Below, in pieces: positions 1 to 10,521 of a DNA stretch of 53,407 nt. The translations under genes were made by a program, and so were the position numbers. Origin of the DNA: Methylobacterium sp. Its GTDB lineage: Bacteria; Pseudomonadota; Alphaproteobacteria; Rhizobiales; Beijerinckiaceae. The notes under the pieces were generated by a model that saw only the letters and a program-made list of their open reading frames with translations, ran no database searches and was not told the DNA's origin. Each line of letters starts with the position of its first letter. The first letter of the stretch is position 1. The stretch is taken from the NCBI RefSeq assembly GCF_019745455.1, contig NZ_JAIETD010000043.1:1-53407 (forward strand). The letters are read 5' to 3'.

Positions 1-1
1 G

Positions 2-2935
2 ATCTTCATCGCCATTCCGCCGGAGATAGGATTCGATGTGCCGGACGATCCTTTTCCCGCCTTCCTCGCCTCACTGGCGGTGATTGCCCCAGGCAGGACT
101 TTCCTCGGGGCAAGCCACCGCGCCCGAGGTGACGAGAAGCGCCGGCTCGGGCGCCTCGCCGCGCTCGGCATGCGGTCGGGCGCCCCGATGGTCGCGGTGT
201 CGGACGCCCTCTATCACGCGCCGCTTCGACGGCCGCTTCAGGACGTCGTCACCTGCATCCGCGAGGGCTGCACCCTGACGCAAGCCGGCTACCGCCTGGA
301 GGCCAATGCCGAGCGCCACCTCAAGGATGCGGCAGAGATGGCCCGCCTCTTTGCCGACCATCCCGAGGCCATCGCCCGCACCATCGAGATCGCGGATTGC
401 TGCTCCTTCTCGCTCGGCGAGCTGAAATACGAGTACCCCGACGAGCCGGTCCCGCCGGGCATGACGGCGCAGGAGCATCTCGAAGCCCTGACCCGCGACA
501 GGGCGCGCTGGCGCTATCCCGACGGCGTTCCCGCATCGGTGGAGACCTCGCTGCAGGAGGAGTTCGACCTGATCCGGCGGCGCGACTATGCGCGCTACTT
601 CCTCACTATCCACGACATCGTCGAGTTCGCCCGCGACAAGGGAATTCTCTGCCAGGGCCGCGGCTCGGCCGCCAACAGCGTGGTCTGCTACTGCCTCGGC
701 ATCACCGCCGTCGATCCCACCGAGATCAAGCTGCTCTTCGCACGCTTCATCTCGGACAGCCGCGACGAGCCCCCCGATATCGATGTCGATTTCGAGCATG
801 AGCGCCGCGAGGAGGTGATCCAGCACCTCTACACCCGCTACGGACGCGAGCGCGCCGCGATCTGCGCCACGGTGATCCATTACAAGCCGAGGAGCGCCAT
901 CCGCGAGGTCGGCAAGGTGCTGGGCCTAACGCCGGACATCACCGGCATGATGGCCGATACGGTCTGGGGCTCCTGGGGCGACGGCTTGCCCGACCAGCAC
1001 ATTGCCCAGGCCGGGCTCGACCCGAAGAACCCGGCGATCCGCCAGGCGGTGGACCTCGCCGTCGAGCTCATCGGCTTCCCGCGCCACCTGTCGCAGCATG
1101 TCGGCGGTTTCGTCCTTACCAAGGGGCGGCTCGACGAGACCGTGCCGATCGGCAATGCGGCGATGCCGGACCGCACCTTCCTCGAATGGGACAAGGACGA
1201 CATCGACACGATCGGCCTCCTCAAGGTCGACGTGCTGGCCCTCGGGATGCTCACCTGCCTCAAGCGCGGCCTCGAATTCCTGCAGCGCGACCACGGCAAG
1301 AGCGACCTCGTCGGCCTCGCCGAGATCCCGCGCGAGGAGCCGGACGTCTACGCGATGCTCTCCAAGGCCGATTCCGTCGGCGTGTTCCAGGTCGAGAGCC
1401 GGGCGCAGATGTCGATGCTGCCGCGCCTGAAGCCGAAGGAATTCTACGATCTCGTCGTGCAGGTCGCGATCGTGCGACCCGGCCCGATCCAGGGCGACAT
1501 GGTCCATCCCTACCTACGCCGCAGGGAGGGAAGCGAGGAGGTGATCTATCCCTCCCCATCGCCTGAACACGGTCCAAAGGATGAGCTCGAAGGCGTGTTG
1601 AAGCGGACCTTCGGCGTGCCGCTGTTCCAGGAGCACGCGATGCAGATCGCCATCACGGCGGCGGGCTTCACCCCGTCCGAGGCCGACGGCCTGCGCCGGG
1701 CCATGGCCACCTTCCGGCATAACGGCCAGATCGTGAACTTCCGCACCAAGTTCATCGAGGGCATGACGGGGCGCGGCTACCCGCGGGATTTCGCCGAGCG
1801 CTGCTTCAAGCAGATCGAAGGGTTCTCCACCTACGGCTTCCCCGAGAGCCACGCGGCGAGCTTCGCCATCCTCGTCTACGCCTCGGCCTGGATGAAGTGC
1901 CGGCACCCCGACGTCTTCCTCGCGGCGATTCTCAATTCGCAGCCGATGGGCTTCTACCAGCCGGCCCAGCTGGTGCGCGACGCACGCGCCCATGGCGTCG
2001 AAGTCCGCGGCCCCGACGTCAATGCCAGCGACTGGGACTGCACCCTGGAGCCGCCCTCTGAGCCTCGTCCCGAGCCGGAACGGCGCTTTGCCGTGCGGAT
2101 CGGCCTGCGCCAGGTGAACGGGCTGCCCAGGGCCGGAATGCAGAGGCTCGTGGCTTTGCGCGGCAACGGCTATGCCAGCATCGAGGGGCTGCAGGCGGCC
2201 CTCGCCCTGCCCCGCAACATCCTGGAGCGCCTGGCCGAGGCCGATGCCTTCCGCTCCCTCGAACTCGACCGCCGGGCCGCCCTTTGGGCGGTGCGCAGCC
2301 TCGAAGGCCTCTCGGCCCGCAAGGCCGCGGCTCAAGGCGGTCTCGACCGTCGGGCGCACCTCCTGGAGGCGCCGCTGCCACTCTTCGCCTTCCACGCTGA
2401 TGACGGGCTCTTCCGGGCCGAGCCGGCGGTAGATCTGCCGGAGATGGCGCCGTCCGAGCACGTGGCCGAGGATTACGTCTCCACCGGCCTCTCGCTGAAG
2501 GGCCATCCCGTCGCCTTCTTCCGCGAGCGCCTGACCCGCCTCGGCGCGATCACCGCCGCGGCTCATCACGACCCTGCACTCGTCCAGAACACTCGGATTA
2601 CCGTCGCGGGACTCGTCCTCACCCGTCAGCGTCCGGGCACGGCCAAGGGCGTGGTGTTCCTGACGCTGGAGGACGAGACCGGCATCGCCAACGTCATCGT
2701 CTGGCGCAAGGTGTTCGAGGCCAACCGGCGGATCGCCATGAGCGCCCGCTTCCTCGTCGTCAGCGGCCGGATCCAGCGCGCGGGTCTCGTCGTCCACCTC
2801 CTCGCCGAGCGCTTTCGTGATCTGACGCCGGAGCTGCGCCTCCTGCGCGAGGGCGGCCTGAAACTGCCGCCTGAGACCACGGATTTCGGCGCTCCTCCGG
2901 ACCGGCGTGTCTACCGCAGCCGGGATTTCCATTGA
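2..2935 (+). CDS. dnaE2: Error-prone DNA polymerase DnaE2 (5' end outside window)
   Basis: C-family DNA polymerase of the error-prone DnaE2 type, which acts with ImuA/ImuB in SOS-induced translesion synthesis. The reading frame is open to the first base, so the N-terminal PHP region is cut by the window edge; the GTG at 38 is internal. Visible parts are the polymerase core with [13 protein letters not shown] and the catalytic acidic motif [10 protein letters not shown], a further acidic residue in [11 protein letters not shown], the QHVGGFVLT segment, a helix-hairpin-helix region and a C-terminal OB fold ([18 protein letters not shown]). The ending RSRDFH is typical of DnaE2. About 978 residues are present, against roughly 1,100 for the family. 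imuA/imuB would be expected upstream, outside the window. Confidence 0.95.
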   Translation: MFIAIPPEIGFDVPDDPFPAFLASLAVIAPGRTFLGASHRARGDEKRRLGRLAALGMRSGAPMVAVSDALYHAPLRRPLQDVVTCIREGCTLTQAGYRLEANAERHLKDAAEMARLFADHPEAIARTIEIADCCSFSLGELKYEYPDEPVPPGMTAQEHLEALTRDRARWRYPDGVPASVETSLQEEFDLIRRRDYARYFLTIHDIVEFARDKGILCQGRGSAANSVVCYCLGITAVDPTEIKLLFARFISDSRDEPPDIDVDFEHERREEVIQHLYTRYGRERAAICATVIHYKPRSAIREVGKVLGLTPDITGMMADTVWGSWGDGLPDQHIAQAGLDPKNPAIRQAVDLAVELIGFPRHLSQHVGGFVLTKGRLDETVPIGNAAMPDRTFLEWDKDDIDTIGLLKVDVLALGMLTCLKRGLEFLQRDHGKSDLVGLAEIPREEPDVYAMLSKADSVGVFQVESRAQMSMLPRLKPKEFYDLVVQVAIVRPGPIQGDMVHPYLRRREGSEEVIYPSPSPEHGPKDELEGVLKRTFGVPLFQEHAMQIAITAAGFTPSEADGLRRAMATFRHNGQIVNFRTKFIEGMTGRGYPRDFAERCFKQIEGFSTYGFPESHAASFAILVYASAWMKCRHPDVFLAAILNSQPMGFYQPAQLVRDARAHGVEVRGPDVNASDWDCTLEPPSEPRPEPERRFAVRIGLRQVNGLPRAGMQRLVALRGNGYASIEGLQAALALPRNILERLAEADAFRSLELDRRAALWAVRSLEGLSARKAAAQGGLDRRAHLLEAPLPLFAFHADDGLFRAEPAVDLPEMAPSEHVAEDYVSTGLSLKGHPVAFFRERLTRLGAITAAAHHDPALVQNTRITVAGLVLTRQRPGTAKGVVFLTLEDETGIANVIVWRKVFEANRRIAMSARFLVVSGRIQRAGLVVHLLAERFRDLTPELRLLREGGLKLPPETTDFGAPPDRRVYRSRDFH

Positions 2936-2987
2936 GTGGGATACGTCCACCGCTCGACAACCGCTGACCCCTCATTAGGGTGCCGCC

Positions 2988-3422
2988 ATGCTGCGGATCA
3001 TCCTGACCACCCTCCTCCTCGCCACGCCCGCCATGGCCGACGAGTGCGATGCCCTCGCGGGGCGCATCGCGGCTGCCACCGGCGGCAAGGTCGGGCGGCG
3101 GCAGGGGCCGAGCATCGACATCAAGGTGCCGGGCAGCACCAAGATCGATCTCACCTGTCGGGCCGAGCCGATCGCGCAGGCCGCCTCGAGCGATCCGACC
3201 CCGTCGGCCCTCTACTTTCAGGATCTCGCCATCGCCGCAGAGGCCGTGGTCGGCGAACCCGCCGGGGCCGTGCAGGCCGCTATTGCCAAGGCCTACGAGA
3301 CGTCCCTGCGCGAACGCCGGAAGTCCTTCATCCAGCAGAACGGCTGGTCGGCGAGCTGCTACACCGACGCGACAGGAACGATCCGGACCCTGTGCTCGGT
3401 GGGGCGCATCCCGCCGGGGTGA
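2988..3422 (+). CDS. Small exported protein of unknown function
   Basis: A 144-residue protein with a clear signal peptide (MLRIILTTLLLATPAMA, cleavage before DECDAL). The mature part holds four cysteines (DEC, LTC, SC, LC), compatible with two disulfides in the periplasm. It starts 53 bp after dnaE2 on the same strand, so it may share its transcript, but nothing else links the two. I do not recognise a family. The signal peptide fixes the start at 2988. Confidence 0.7.
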   Translation: MLRIILTTLLLATPAMADECDALAGRIAAATGGKVGRRQGPSIDIKVPGSTKIDLTCRAEPIAQAASSDPTPSALYFQDLAIAAEAVVGEPAGAVQAAIAKAYETSLRERRKSFIQQNGWSASCYTDATGTIRTLCSVGRIPPG

Positions 3423-3448
3423 GAGATAAGAGCCCGAGGCGACGCCGG

Positions 3449-3988
3449 TCAGTAATCGATCACGTCTTCCAGGGCGTAATGCTTCACCGTCTTGCGGTTG
3501 GCGATCAGCTCGTCGATCGTAGGTTCGCCGCGCATGGCGCGGCCGATCGCCAGCTTCGTGGCCTCGTAATTGGTGCGGTAGAGATCCTTGCGGTCGACGT
3601 TGGGGTCGGCGGCGCAGCGCTCGTCGAGCCAGATCATGATGATCATGCAGAGCTCGTCGAGGCCGTCCTTCGGCAGGATGCCCTCGATCACGCAATCGAT
3701 GATGGCGTCGCCCGTGGCCGCCTGGACCACGCCGCCGAGGAGTTCGGCGTATTCGGCCGTATGGATCGTCACCTTGGTGGTCATCATCGTGGCGGGGCGC
3801 ACGAGCTGGTTGAGGTCGCGCACCACGAACATCCGGGTATGGCCCTGGACCTGGCCCATCATGCCGGCGAAGGCCTGGCCGACGGGTCCGCGGGTGGAGC
3901 CGATCATCACCTCGGGCATCGCGTCAGTGAATTGACCCTCGGCGGCGAGCACCGTCGCCTCGCCCGTGCGGAACCAGATCTCGGACAT
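3449..3988 (-). CDS. fae: Formaldehyde-activating enzyme (Fae) family protein
   Basis: A 179-residue member of the Fae family, whose main member condenses formaldehyde with tetrahydromethanopterin in methylotrophs. Family signatures are TGEATVLAAEG near the N-terminus, IGSTRGPVGQAF, TKVTIHTAE and the well-conserved C-terminal YEATKLAIGRAMRGEP. Against my recollection of true Fae (GEALVGDG...AHIDLIIG) the segment reads DAMPEVMIG, so the histidine considered catalytic appears to be replaced. This suggests a paralogue of the Fae2/Fae3 kind rather than the housekeeping enzyme; its substrate is unknown. It stands alone, convergent with the gene before it. Confidence 0.8.
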   Translation of the reverse strand: MSEIWFRTGEATVLAAEGQFTDAMPEVMIGSTRGPVGQAFAGMMGQVQGHTRMFVVRDLNQLVRPATMMTTKVTIHTAEYAELLGGVVQAATGDAIIDCVIEGILPKDGLDELCMIIMIWLDERCAADPNVDRKDLYRTNYEATKLAIGRAMRGEPTIDELIANRKTVKHYALEDVIDY

Positions 3989-4152
3989 CGCCTACCATTC
4001 CTTTGACAAAAGCCGCTCCCCTTTGGGTGCGGCGCGCGCACAAACACCGGGGAAGGGGGCGAGGTCAATCTCCGCCACATCGACAGGGCCGTGGCGATGG
4101 TTCATTCAGAGCCCGCTTCGGCGGACTTCGCCCAAGCGGGAGATCACGCACC

Positions 4153-4371
4153 ATGCAGGGGCCGAACAAGGAGCGGGACTGGAGCCTTTCGGTGGCACCG
4201 TCCGAGGACGGCGTTCAGCTCGCCCTCGACCTCAAGGACCTGAACGGACAGCCCTTCACGGCGATCCTGGCCCTGGACCGTGTCGAGGCCAGGCATCTCG
4301 CCCGCGCCCTCCTGGCCGCCGCGGGAGATGCCGCCGAGCGGACCTTCCCGCGCCCCGGCACGCCTGGCTGA
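4153..4371 (+). CDS. Short hypothetical protein (72 aa)
   Basis: A 72-residue acidic, soluble protein beginning MQGPNKERDWSLSV. The upstream in-frame starts would add 50 low-quality residues; the ATG at 4153 has GGGAG about 8 nt ahead and gives a compact product with a predicted strand-rich first half and a helix (EARHLARALLAAAGDAAE). It is convergent with the lipoprotein gene that ends 5 bp away. No family recognised. Confidence 0.5.
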   Translation: MQGPNKERDWSLSVAPSEDGVQLALDLKDLNGQPFTAILALDRVEARHLARALLAAAGDAAERTFPRPGTPG

Positions 4372-4376
4372 GAGGC

Positions 4377-4832
4377 CTAGCGACTGCCGGCGCCGACTGC
4401 CGTGCGGCCTGGCAGCCTCGGGACCTTGGTGCCGCGCGGCTCGATCGGCTCGTCGCAGGCATAGGCGAACTCGGTCTGCCGATCGGTGAAGACGGTCTCC
4501 CCGACGATCCGGCATTGGTCGCGTACGGTTTCGTCGAGATAGGTGCGGGCCGCGGCCCTGAAGCGCCTGGGGCGGCTCGCCACCGGATCCTCGCCGTCGA
4601 GGCCGCAACCCGCGACCTCGCGCGGGCCGTTCGATACGATCAGCATCTGCCGGGTCTGGCGCTGGTCGTAGACCTCGTAAGGCTCGTTGCAGCCGATCGT
4701 GACCACCTGGGGTCTCAGGCTGACATAGGTCTTCGAGATGTAGGCAAAGCCCGTGCACCCGGAGAGCGCCGCACCGAGCACCAGGACGAGCGGAACCGCC
4801 AGCCGCTTCCCCATCACCGATACCCGCCTCAT
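4377..4832 (-). CDS. Putative lipoprotein of unknown function
   Basis: A 151-residue protein with a lipoprotein signal: basic start, hydrophobic stretch LAVPLVLVLGAALSG, then a lipobox cysteine (LSGC). The mature part has four more cysteines (IGC, AGC, DQC, YAC) that could form disulfides. The longest frame begins at 4853; I chose the ATG at 4832 because it gives a normal-length signal peptide and has GGGGA upstream. It is probably an envelope protein; no family recognised. Confidence 0.65.
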   Translation of the reverse strand: MRRVSVMGKRLAVPLVLVLGAALSGCTGFAYISKTYVSLRPQVVTIGCNEPYEVYDQRQTRQMLIVSNGPREVAGCGLDGEDPVASRPRRFRAAARTYLDETVRDQCRIVGETVFTDRQTEFAYACDEPIEPRGTKVPRLPGRTAVGAGSR

Positions 4833-4896
4833 CGCACACGATCCCCGCCGCATTGGAACGGCTCGGCTTTCCCGGTCAAGCCCATGCCGGTGGAGC

Positions 4897-5298
4897 TTAA
4901 CCGGCTTCGTCTTCCCAATTCTCTACGGCGAGCCCGGGGACGCGCGAGAATTCGCGGGTGTTGCGCGTGACCACCACGAGGCCGCGCTGCAGGGCTTGAC
5001 CCGCTATCAGCACGTCGTAGGGGCCGATGGGGGTGCCGGCGGTGGCGAGATGGGCTCGGATCTCAGCCGCTTTCCGGGCGTCGTCCGCGTTAAAATCGAG
5101 GATCGTCAGCCGCAACCCTTCGAGGGCAGCCATGCCCCGCTCTATCCGTAGGGACCGGTAAGCGCCGAAGAGCAGCTCATGGATGACGATCGAGGAAAGC
5201 CCGTGGTCTCGTCGCGAATGGCGATAGATGCGCTCCGTCACAGTCTCCTGACGCTTCAACAGTGCAATGACGACATTTGAGTCGAGAAGGTATTTCAT
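4897..5298 (-). CDS. vapC: VapC-family PIN-domain toxin
   Basis: PIN-domain ribonuclease, 133 residues, the toxin half of a type II toxin-antitoxin module; such toxins cut RNA, often tRNA or rRNA. The metal-binding acidic residues are visible as D6 (LLDSNV), E41 (IHELLFG) and D95 (GPYDVLIAG), with the usual TRNTREFSRVPGL near the end. The start overlaps the stop of vapB by 4 nt, so the pair is translationally coupled and probably repressed together through the dyad upstream of vapB. Confidence 0.92.
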   Translation of the reverse strand: MKYLLDSNVVIALLKRQETVTERIYRHSRRDHGLSSIVIHELLFGAYRSLRIERGMAALEGLRLTILDFNADDARKAAEIRAHLATAGTPIGPYDVLIAGQALQRGLVVVTRNTREFSRVPGLAVENWEDEAG

Positions 5299-5552
5299 AA
5301 GCTGTCGAACAAGCCGTCCAACTCGGGGCGCTCCTGCTGCGGCACCTCCTCCTCGACGAACGCCAGGATCGCATCGGCATCCTCGTCGGACAATCGGGGC
5401 AGGTCACTCCATTCGTCTTCCTCGATCGGTTCGAGGATGACCGCATCCCCCTCCTTCCGAATCCGCACCTCCTTGCCGTCGAAGCGAAACTCCTTCGGCA
5501 AGCGCACGGCCTGCGAGCGGCCGGACCAGAAGACCTTCGCGATGTCACCCAT
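5295..5552 (-). CDS. vapB: VapB-family antitoxin (AbrB-like)
   Basis: An 85-residue antitoxin. The N-terminal half is a swapped-hairpin AbrB/SpoVT DNA-binding domain (AKVFWSGRSQAVRLPKEFRF) and the C-terminal half is an acidic toxin-binding tail (EEDEW...PELDGLFDSL). It precedes vapC with a 4-nt overlap. A strong inverted repeat 9 bp upstream of the start is the likely autoregulatory operator. Confidence 0.92.
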   Translation of the reverse strand: MGDIAKVFWSGRSQAVRLPKEFRFDGKEVRIRKEGDAVILEPIEEDEWSDLPRLSDEDADAILAFVEEEVPQQERPELDGLFDSL

Positions 5553-5560
5553 AGGCGCCT

Positions 5561-5590
5561 CCTGCCATATCTCACGTGAGATATAGCAGG
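5561..5590. promoter_or_regulatory. Inverted repeat upstream of vapBC, probable VapB/VapBC operator
   Basis: A 30-bp dyad with one mismatched pair: arms CCTGC/GCAGG outside and a perfect 18-bp core ATATCTCACGTGAGATAT at 5567-5584. It begins 8 bp beyond the vapB start codon, where the VapBC complex usually binds to repress its own promoter. The inner CACGTG is fully self-complementary. That it is the operator is inferred from position and symmetry. Confidence 0.75.
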
Positions 5591-5610
5591 AGATCGACGT
5601 TCCGTCCCGC

Positions 5611-8600
5611 CTACTCGGCGGCCACAGCGAAGTAGCGCGCGGGATCGTAGTTCAGGATCGGACCGAGCCAGCGCTCGACGGCCGAGATGTCCATGCCCTT
5701 GCGGGCGGCGTAATCCTCGACCTGGTCGCGCTCGACCTTGGCGACGCCGAAATAATGCGCCTCCGGGTGAGCGATGTAGAGGCCCGAGACCGACGAGCCG
5801 GGCCACATCGCGTAGCTCTCCGTGAGCTTCACGCCGATCCGCGGCTCGGCCTGGAGCAGGTCGAACAGGGTGACCTTCTCGGTGTGGTCTGGCTGCGAGG
5901 GGTAACCCGGCGCGGGGCGGATGCCGGCATATTCCTCCTTGCTCAGCTCCTCCGGCGCGTAGGACTCGTCCGGCGCGTAGCCCCAGAACTCCTTGCGCAC
6001 CCGCTCGTGCATGCGCTCGGCGAGCGCCTCGGCGATGCGGTCGGCGAGTGCCTTGACCAGGATCGAGCGGTAATCGTCGTTCGCGCGCTCGAAGCGCTCG
6101 GCGATGCGGACCTCCTCGAGCCCTGCCGTGACGACGAACCCGCCGACATAATCGCCGATGCCGGAGCCTTCGGGTGCCACGAAGTCCGACAGGCAGGTAT
6201 TGGCCCGCCCGTCGCGCTTCGTGAGCTGCTGGCGCAGGCCGTGGAACGTGGCGAGCTTCTCCGAGCGGCTCTCGCCGGTATAGAGCGCGATGTCATCGCC
6301 GACGCTGTTGGCCGGCCAGAAGCCGAGGATCGCCTTCGGGTTGAACCAGCGCTCCTCGACGATCTGCTTGAGCATGGCTTGAGCGTCGTCGAACAGGGCC
6401 TTGGCGGCCGGTCCCTGAGCCGGATCCTCGAAGATCGCCGGGTAGCGGCCCTTGAACTCGTAGGTCTGCAGGAAGGGCGTCCAGTCGATATAGGGGACGA
6501 GGTCAGACACCTCGTAGGTGCGGAAGACGCGGGTCCCTGTGAAGCTCGGCTTCTTCGGCTGATAGCCGGACCAGTCGATCCTGAACGGGTTGGCGCGGGC
6601 CTTGGCGAGGGGCAGGCGCTGCTTGTCGAGCTCGGACCGAGCATGGGCATCGGCGACCTTGCGGTACTCGGCGCGGACCTTCTCGATCGTGGCGCCCCGG
6701 GTCTCCTTCGAGAGCAGGCTCGACACCACGCCGACGGCGCGGCTCGCATCGGTGACGTAGACCGCCTGGCCGCGCTCGTAGGAGGGATGGATCTTCACGG
6801 CCGTGTGGACCCGGCTCGTGGTGGCGCCGCCGATGAGGAGCGGGACGTCGAAGCCTTCACGCTCCATTTCGGCGGCGACGTGAACCATCTCGTCGAGGGA
6901 GGGCGTGATCAGACCGGAGAGGCCGACGATGTCGACATTCTCCTTGCGGGCGACGTCGAGGATCCTGGCCGCCGGCACCATCACACCGAGATCGATGATC
7001 TCGTAGTTGTTGCAGGCGAGCACGACGCCGACGATGTTCTTGCCGATATCGTGGACGTCGCCCTTCACCGTTGCCATCAACACCTTGCCGGCGGCCTGGC
7101 GCTTGCCGTCGCCGCCATTGGCGAGCTTTTCCGCCTCCATGAAGGGTTCGAGATAGGCCACCGCCTGCTTCATCACGCGGGCGGATTTGACCACCTGCGG
7201 CAGGAACATCTTGCCGGAGCCGAAGAGGTCACCGACCACGTTCATGCCGGCCATGAGGGGGCCTTCGATGACGTGGAGCGGGCGAGCGGCCTCGAGCCGC
7301 GCCTCCTCGGTATCGGCCACGACATACTCGGTGATTCCGTTGACGAGGGCGTGCTCCAGCCGCTTCGCCACGGGGGCGTCGCGCCAGGCCAGGTCGGCCA
7401 CCTTCGCCTGGACGCCGCCGCCCGACTTGAAGCGCTCGGCCGCCTCCAAGAGGCGATCGGTGGAATCGTCGCGGCGGTTGAGGACGACGTCCTCGCAGAG
7501 CTCGCGCAGTTCGGCCGGGAGCTCGTCATAGATCGCGAGCTGGCCGGCGTTCACGATGCCCATATCCATGCCGACTTTGATGGCGTGGTAGAGGAACACC
7601 GCGTGCATCGCCTCGCGCACCGGCTCGTTGCCGCGGAAGGCGAAGCTGAGATTCGAGATGCCGCCCGAGATATGGGCGTGGGGCAGCGTCTCGCGGATGA
7701 TCTTCGTCGCCTCGATGAAGGCGACGCCGTAGCCGTTATGCTCCTCGATGCCCGTCGCCACCGCGAACACGTTCGGATCGAAGATGATGTCTTCCGGCGG
7801 GAAGCCGACCTCCTCGGTCAGCACCCGATAGGCCTTGGTGCAGATCTCGACCTTGCGCTCGAGCGTGTCGGCCTGGCCCTGCTCGTCGAAGGCCATCACC
7901 ACCACGGCCGCGCCGTAGGAGCGGCAGACCTTGGCGTCCTCGATGAACTTCCCGATCCCTTCCTTCATGGAGATCGAGTTCACGATGGCCTTGCCCTGCA
8001 CGCATTTGAGGCCGGCCTCGATGACGTGGAACTTCGAGGAATCGATCATCACCGGCACGCGGGCGATGTCGGGCTCGGCGGCGACGAGGTTGAGGAACTC
8101 GACCATCGCCTTCTCGGAATCGAGCAGGCCCTCGTCCATGTTGACGTCGATGATGCTGGCGCCCGCCGCGACCTGATCGCGGGCGACGTCGAGGGCGGCG
8201 GCGTAGTCGCCGGCCGTGATCAGCTTCCTGAACTTGGCCGAGCCGGTGACGTTGGTGCGCTCGCCGACGTTCACGAAGGGGATCTCCTTCGTGAGCGTGA
8301 AGGGCTCGAGCCCCGACAGCCGCATCAGGCGGGGCACCTCGGGGATCGTGCGGGGCTTGCAACCCTCCACGGCTTGAGCGATGGCGCGGATATGGTCCGG
8401 CGTGGTGCCGCAGCAGCCGCCGACCATGTTGACGATGCCGCTTGCCGCGAACTCTCCCACGAGCTTGGCCATCGCCTCCGGGCTCTCGTCGTAGAGGCCG
8501 AACTCGTTGGGCAGGCCGGCATTCGGGTAGGCGCAGACCAGGGTGTCGGCGATACGCGACAGCTCGCTGATATGCCCGCGCATCTCCTTGGCGCCGAGCG

Positions 8601-9363
8601 CACAGTTGAGGCCGATCGTGAGCGGCGCCGAATGGCGCAGGGCGTTCCAGAACGCCTCGGGCGTCTGGCCGGACAGCGTGCGGCCCGAGAGGTCGGTGAT
8701 CGTGCCGGAGATCATGATCGGCAGCTTGACGCCGCGCTCGTCGAAGACCTGCCACGTCGCCGCGATCGCCGCCTTGGCGTTGAGCGTGTCGAAGATCGTC
8801 TCGATCAGGATGAGCTCGGCGCCGCCATCCATCAGGCCGCGGACCTGCTCGGCATAGGCCTGCTTCACCTGGTCGAAGGTCACGGCCCGGTAGCCCGGAT
8901 TGTTCACGTCGGGCGAGATCGAGAGCGTCCGGTTGGTCGGGCCGATGGCGCCGGCCACGAAGCGGCGGCGGCCGTCTTGCTCCTCGGCGAGCTTCGCCGC
9001 CTCGCGGGCGAGACGCGCGCCTTCCGCGTTCAGCTCGTGGATGATCGACTCCATGCCGTAATCGGCCTGGGCGATGGTGGTGCCCGAGAAGGTGTTGGTC
9101 TCGCAGACGTCGGCGCCGGCGAGGAAGTAGTCGAGGTGGATCTGCCGGATCGCGTCGGGCTGGGTCAGGATCAGGAGGTCGTTGTTGCCCTTCTGGTCGT
9201 GGCCGTGGTCGGTGAACCGCGAGCCCCGGAAATCCTCTTCCGTGAACTTCAGCCGCTGGATCACGGTGCCCATCGCCCCGTCGAGGACGAGGATCTTTTC
9301 CTGTGCGCGCTGGCGCAGGGCCGCTTCGATTTCGGTGCCGTCGACGGGGCGGAGATCGGTCAT
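5611..9363 (-). CDS. metH: Cobalamin-dependent methionine synthase
   Basis: MetH, 1,250 residues, transfers a methyl group from 5-methyltetrahydrofolate to homocysteine through cob(I)alamin. Domains in order: homocysteine-binding with zinc ligands C254 and C317/C318 ([15 protein letters not shown]); pterin-binding (about 360-620, [12 protein letters not shown]); cobalamin-binding with the lower ligand H771 in DVHDIGKN; and the C-terminal SAM-dependent reactivation domain ([17 protein letters not shown]). I start at 9363 because AAAGGA lies just upstream; the ATG at 9396 would place that site inside the gene. It is the last gene of sahR-metF-metH and depends on the cofactor made by the cob genes further on. 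Confidence 0.97.
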   Translation of the reverse strand: MTDLRPVDGTEIEAALRQRAQEKILVLDGAMGTVIQRLKFTEEDFRGSRFTDHGHDQKGNNDLLILTQPDAIRQIHLDYFLAGADVCETNTFSGTTIAQADYGMESIIHELNAEGARLAREAAKLAEEQDGRRRFVAGAIGPTNRTLSISPDVNNPGYRAVTFDQVKQAYAEQVRGLMDGGAELILIETIFDTLNAKAAIAATWQVFDERGVKLPIMISGTITDLSGRTLSGQTPEAFWNALRHSAPLTIGLNCALGAKEMRGHISELSRIADTLVCAYPNAGLPNEFGLYDESPEAMAKLVGEFAASGIVNMVGGCCGTTPDHIRAIAQAVEGCKPRTIPEVPRLMRLSGLEPFTLTKEIPFVNVGERTNVTGSAKFRKLITAGDYAAALDVARDQVAAGASIIDVNMDEGLLDSEKAMVEFLNLVAAEPDIARVPVMIDSSKFHVIEAGLKCVQGKAIVNSISMKEGIGKFIEDAKVCRSYGAAVVVMAFDEQGQADTLERKVEICTKAYRVLTEEVGFPPEDIIFDPNVFAVATGIEEHNGYGVAFIEATKIIRETLPHAHISGGISNLSFAFRGNEPVREAMHAVFLYHAIKVGMDMGIVNAGQLAIYDELPAELRELCEDVVLNRRDDSTDRLLEAAERFKSGGGVQAKVADLAWRDAPVAKRLEHALVNGITEYVVADTEEARLEAARPLHVIEGPLMAGMNVVGDLFGSGKMFLPQVVKSARVMKQAVAYLEPFMEAEKLANGGDGKRQAAGKVLMATVKGDVHDIGKNIVGVVLACNNYEIIDLGVMVPAARILDVARKENVDIVGLSGLITPSLDEMVHVAAEMEREGFDVPLLIGGATTSRVHTAVKIHPSYERGQAVYVTDASRAVGVVSSLLSKETRGATIEKVRAEYRKVADAHARSELDKQRLPLAKARANPFRIDWSGYQPKKPSFTGTRVFRTYEVSDLVPYIDWTPFLQTYEFKGRYPAIFEDPAQGPAAKALFDDAQAMLKQIVEERWFNPKAILGFWPANSVGDDIALYTGESRSEKLATFHGLRQQLTKRDGRANTCLSDFVAPEGSGIGDYVGGFVVTAGLEEVRIAERFERANDDYRSILVKALADRIAEALAERMHERVRKEFWGYAPDESYAPEELSKEEYAGIRPAPGYPSQPDHTEKVTLFDLLQAEPRIGVKLTESYAMWPGSSVSGLYIAHPEAHYFGVAKVERDQVEDYAARKGMDISAVERWLGPILNYDPARYFAVAAE

Positions 9364-9399
9364 TGCTGTTCCTTTGGAACGCGTCGGTCCCATCAATTC

Positions 9400-9515
9400 A
9401 CCTCATCCTGAGGTGCCGGAGCAAAGCGGAGGCCTCGAAGGAGCCCTCCAGATGTTTGTGCGGTCCCGGCAGCCTTCCTTCGAGGCCCGCTGGCGCGGGC
9501 GCCTCAGGCTGAGGT
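9400..9515. repeat. Palindromic element, copy 1 (metF-metH intergenic)
   Basis: A 116-bp imperfect palindrome: outer arms CCTCATCCTGAGGTGCC / GCGCCTCAGGCTGAGG, inner arms CCTCGAAGGAGCCCTCCAG with a partly matching partner (TTCCTTCGAGG), and a small hairpin GCCCGCTGGCGCGGGC in the right half. It fills most of the gap between metF and metH, so the metF-metH transcript would carry it as a long hairpin. Same family as the copies at 12985, 34596, 37355 and 40281; this copy is the most degraded in the inner stem. Confidence 0.9.
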
Positions 9516-9537
9516 GGAGGGCCGGGAATCCACGGCC

Positions 9538-10458
9538 TCAAGCCGCCTTCTGAGTCGCCACCTTCGGCGCCTGCGAGCGCAGGCCCAGCAGGTGGCAGAT
9601 CGCATAGACGAGGTCGGAGCGGTTCATCGAGTAGAAGTGGAAGTCGTTGACGCCCTGGTCGACGAGGTCGAGGACCTGCTCGGCCGCCACCGCCGCGGCG
9701 ACGAGGCGGCGGGTCTCGACGTCGGTCTCGAGACCCTCGAAGCGGGCGGCGAGCCAGTAGGGCACCGAGGCACCGGCCCGGCGCGCGAAGTTCGCCGCCG
9801 CCTTGAAATTCTGCACCGGCAGAATGCCCGGGATGATCGGGATCTCGATGCCCGCCGCGCGGACCTTGTCGATGTAGCGCAGATACACGTCGTTCTCGAA
9901 GAAGAACTGCGTGATCGCCTGGTCGGCGCCGGCATCGACCTTGGCCTTGAGCGCGTCGATATCGGCATCGAGGGAGGCGGCCTCCGGATGCTTCTCGGGG
10001 TAGGCCGAGACCGAGACCTTGAAGTCGCCGATGCGCTTGATGCCGGCCACGAGGTCGGCGGTCTGGGCGTAGCCGCCTGGATGCGGCCGATAGGCGGTGC
10101 CGAGCCCGTCCTGCGGGTCGCCGCGCAGGGCCACGATGTGGCGGACGCCGGCATCCCAGTAGGACTGGACCACGGCGTCGATCTCCTCGCGTGTGGCGTC
10201 GACGCAGGTGAGGTGAGCGGCGGGCTTGAGGCTCGTCTCCTTCACCATCCGGGCAACGGTGTTGTGCGTGCGCTCGCGGGTCGAGCCGCCGGCGCCGTAG
10301 GTCACCGAGACGAATTTGGGCTGCATTGGCGCCAGGCGCTCGATCGAGGCCCAGAGGATCGCTTCCATCTCGTCGGTCTTCGGCGGGAAGAACTCGATCG
10401 AGACCTGGATCGGGCGGTAGCCGTCGCGGCTGGCGCGGTGCTGGGAGGCTGTGGGCAT
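9538..10458 (-). CDS. metF: Methylenetetrahydrofolate reductase
   Basis: MetF, 306 residues, an FAD enzyme of TIM-barrel fold reducing 5,10-methylene- to 5-methyltetrahydrofolate for MetH. Motifs seen: IEFFPPKTDEME near residue 20 with the conserved glutamate, VSVTYGAGGSTRERT, the folate-side HLTCVDATREE, and ALRGDPQDG. GAGGA sits 6 nt ahead of the start. It lies between sahR and metH on the same strand, with a palindromic element between it and metH. Confidence 0.96.
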   Translation of the reverse strand: MPTASQHRASRDGYRPIQVSIEFFPPKTDEMEAILWASIERLAPMQPKFVSVTYGAGGSTRERTHNTVARMVKETSLKPAAHLTCVDATREEIDAVVQSYWDAGVRHIVALRGDPQDGLGTAYRPHPGGYAQTADLVAGIKRIGDFKVSVSAYPEKHPEAASLDADIDALKAKVDAGADQAITQFFFENDVYLRYIDKVRAAGIEIPIIPGILPVQNFKAAANFARRAGASVPYWLAARFEGLETDVETRRLVAAAVAAEQVLDLVDQGVNDFHFYSMNRSDLVYAICHLLGLRSQAPKVATQKAA

Positions 10459-10521
10459 CGGATCGTCCTCAATCTCGATCGGTTCAGACGGTGTTCGGCG
10501 AAAAAGGTGGCGGACCAGCGA

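Noticed and set aside
5755..9411. A 1,218-codon open frame antisense to metH
   Set aside because: High GC keeps the opposite strand open; the product has no recognisable domain and metH is certain.
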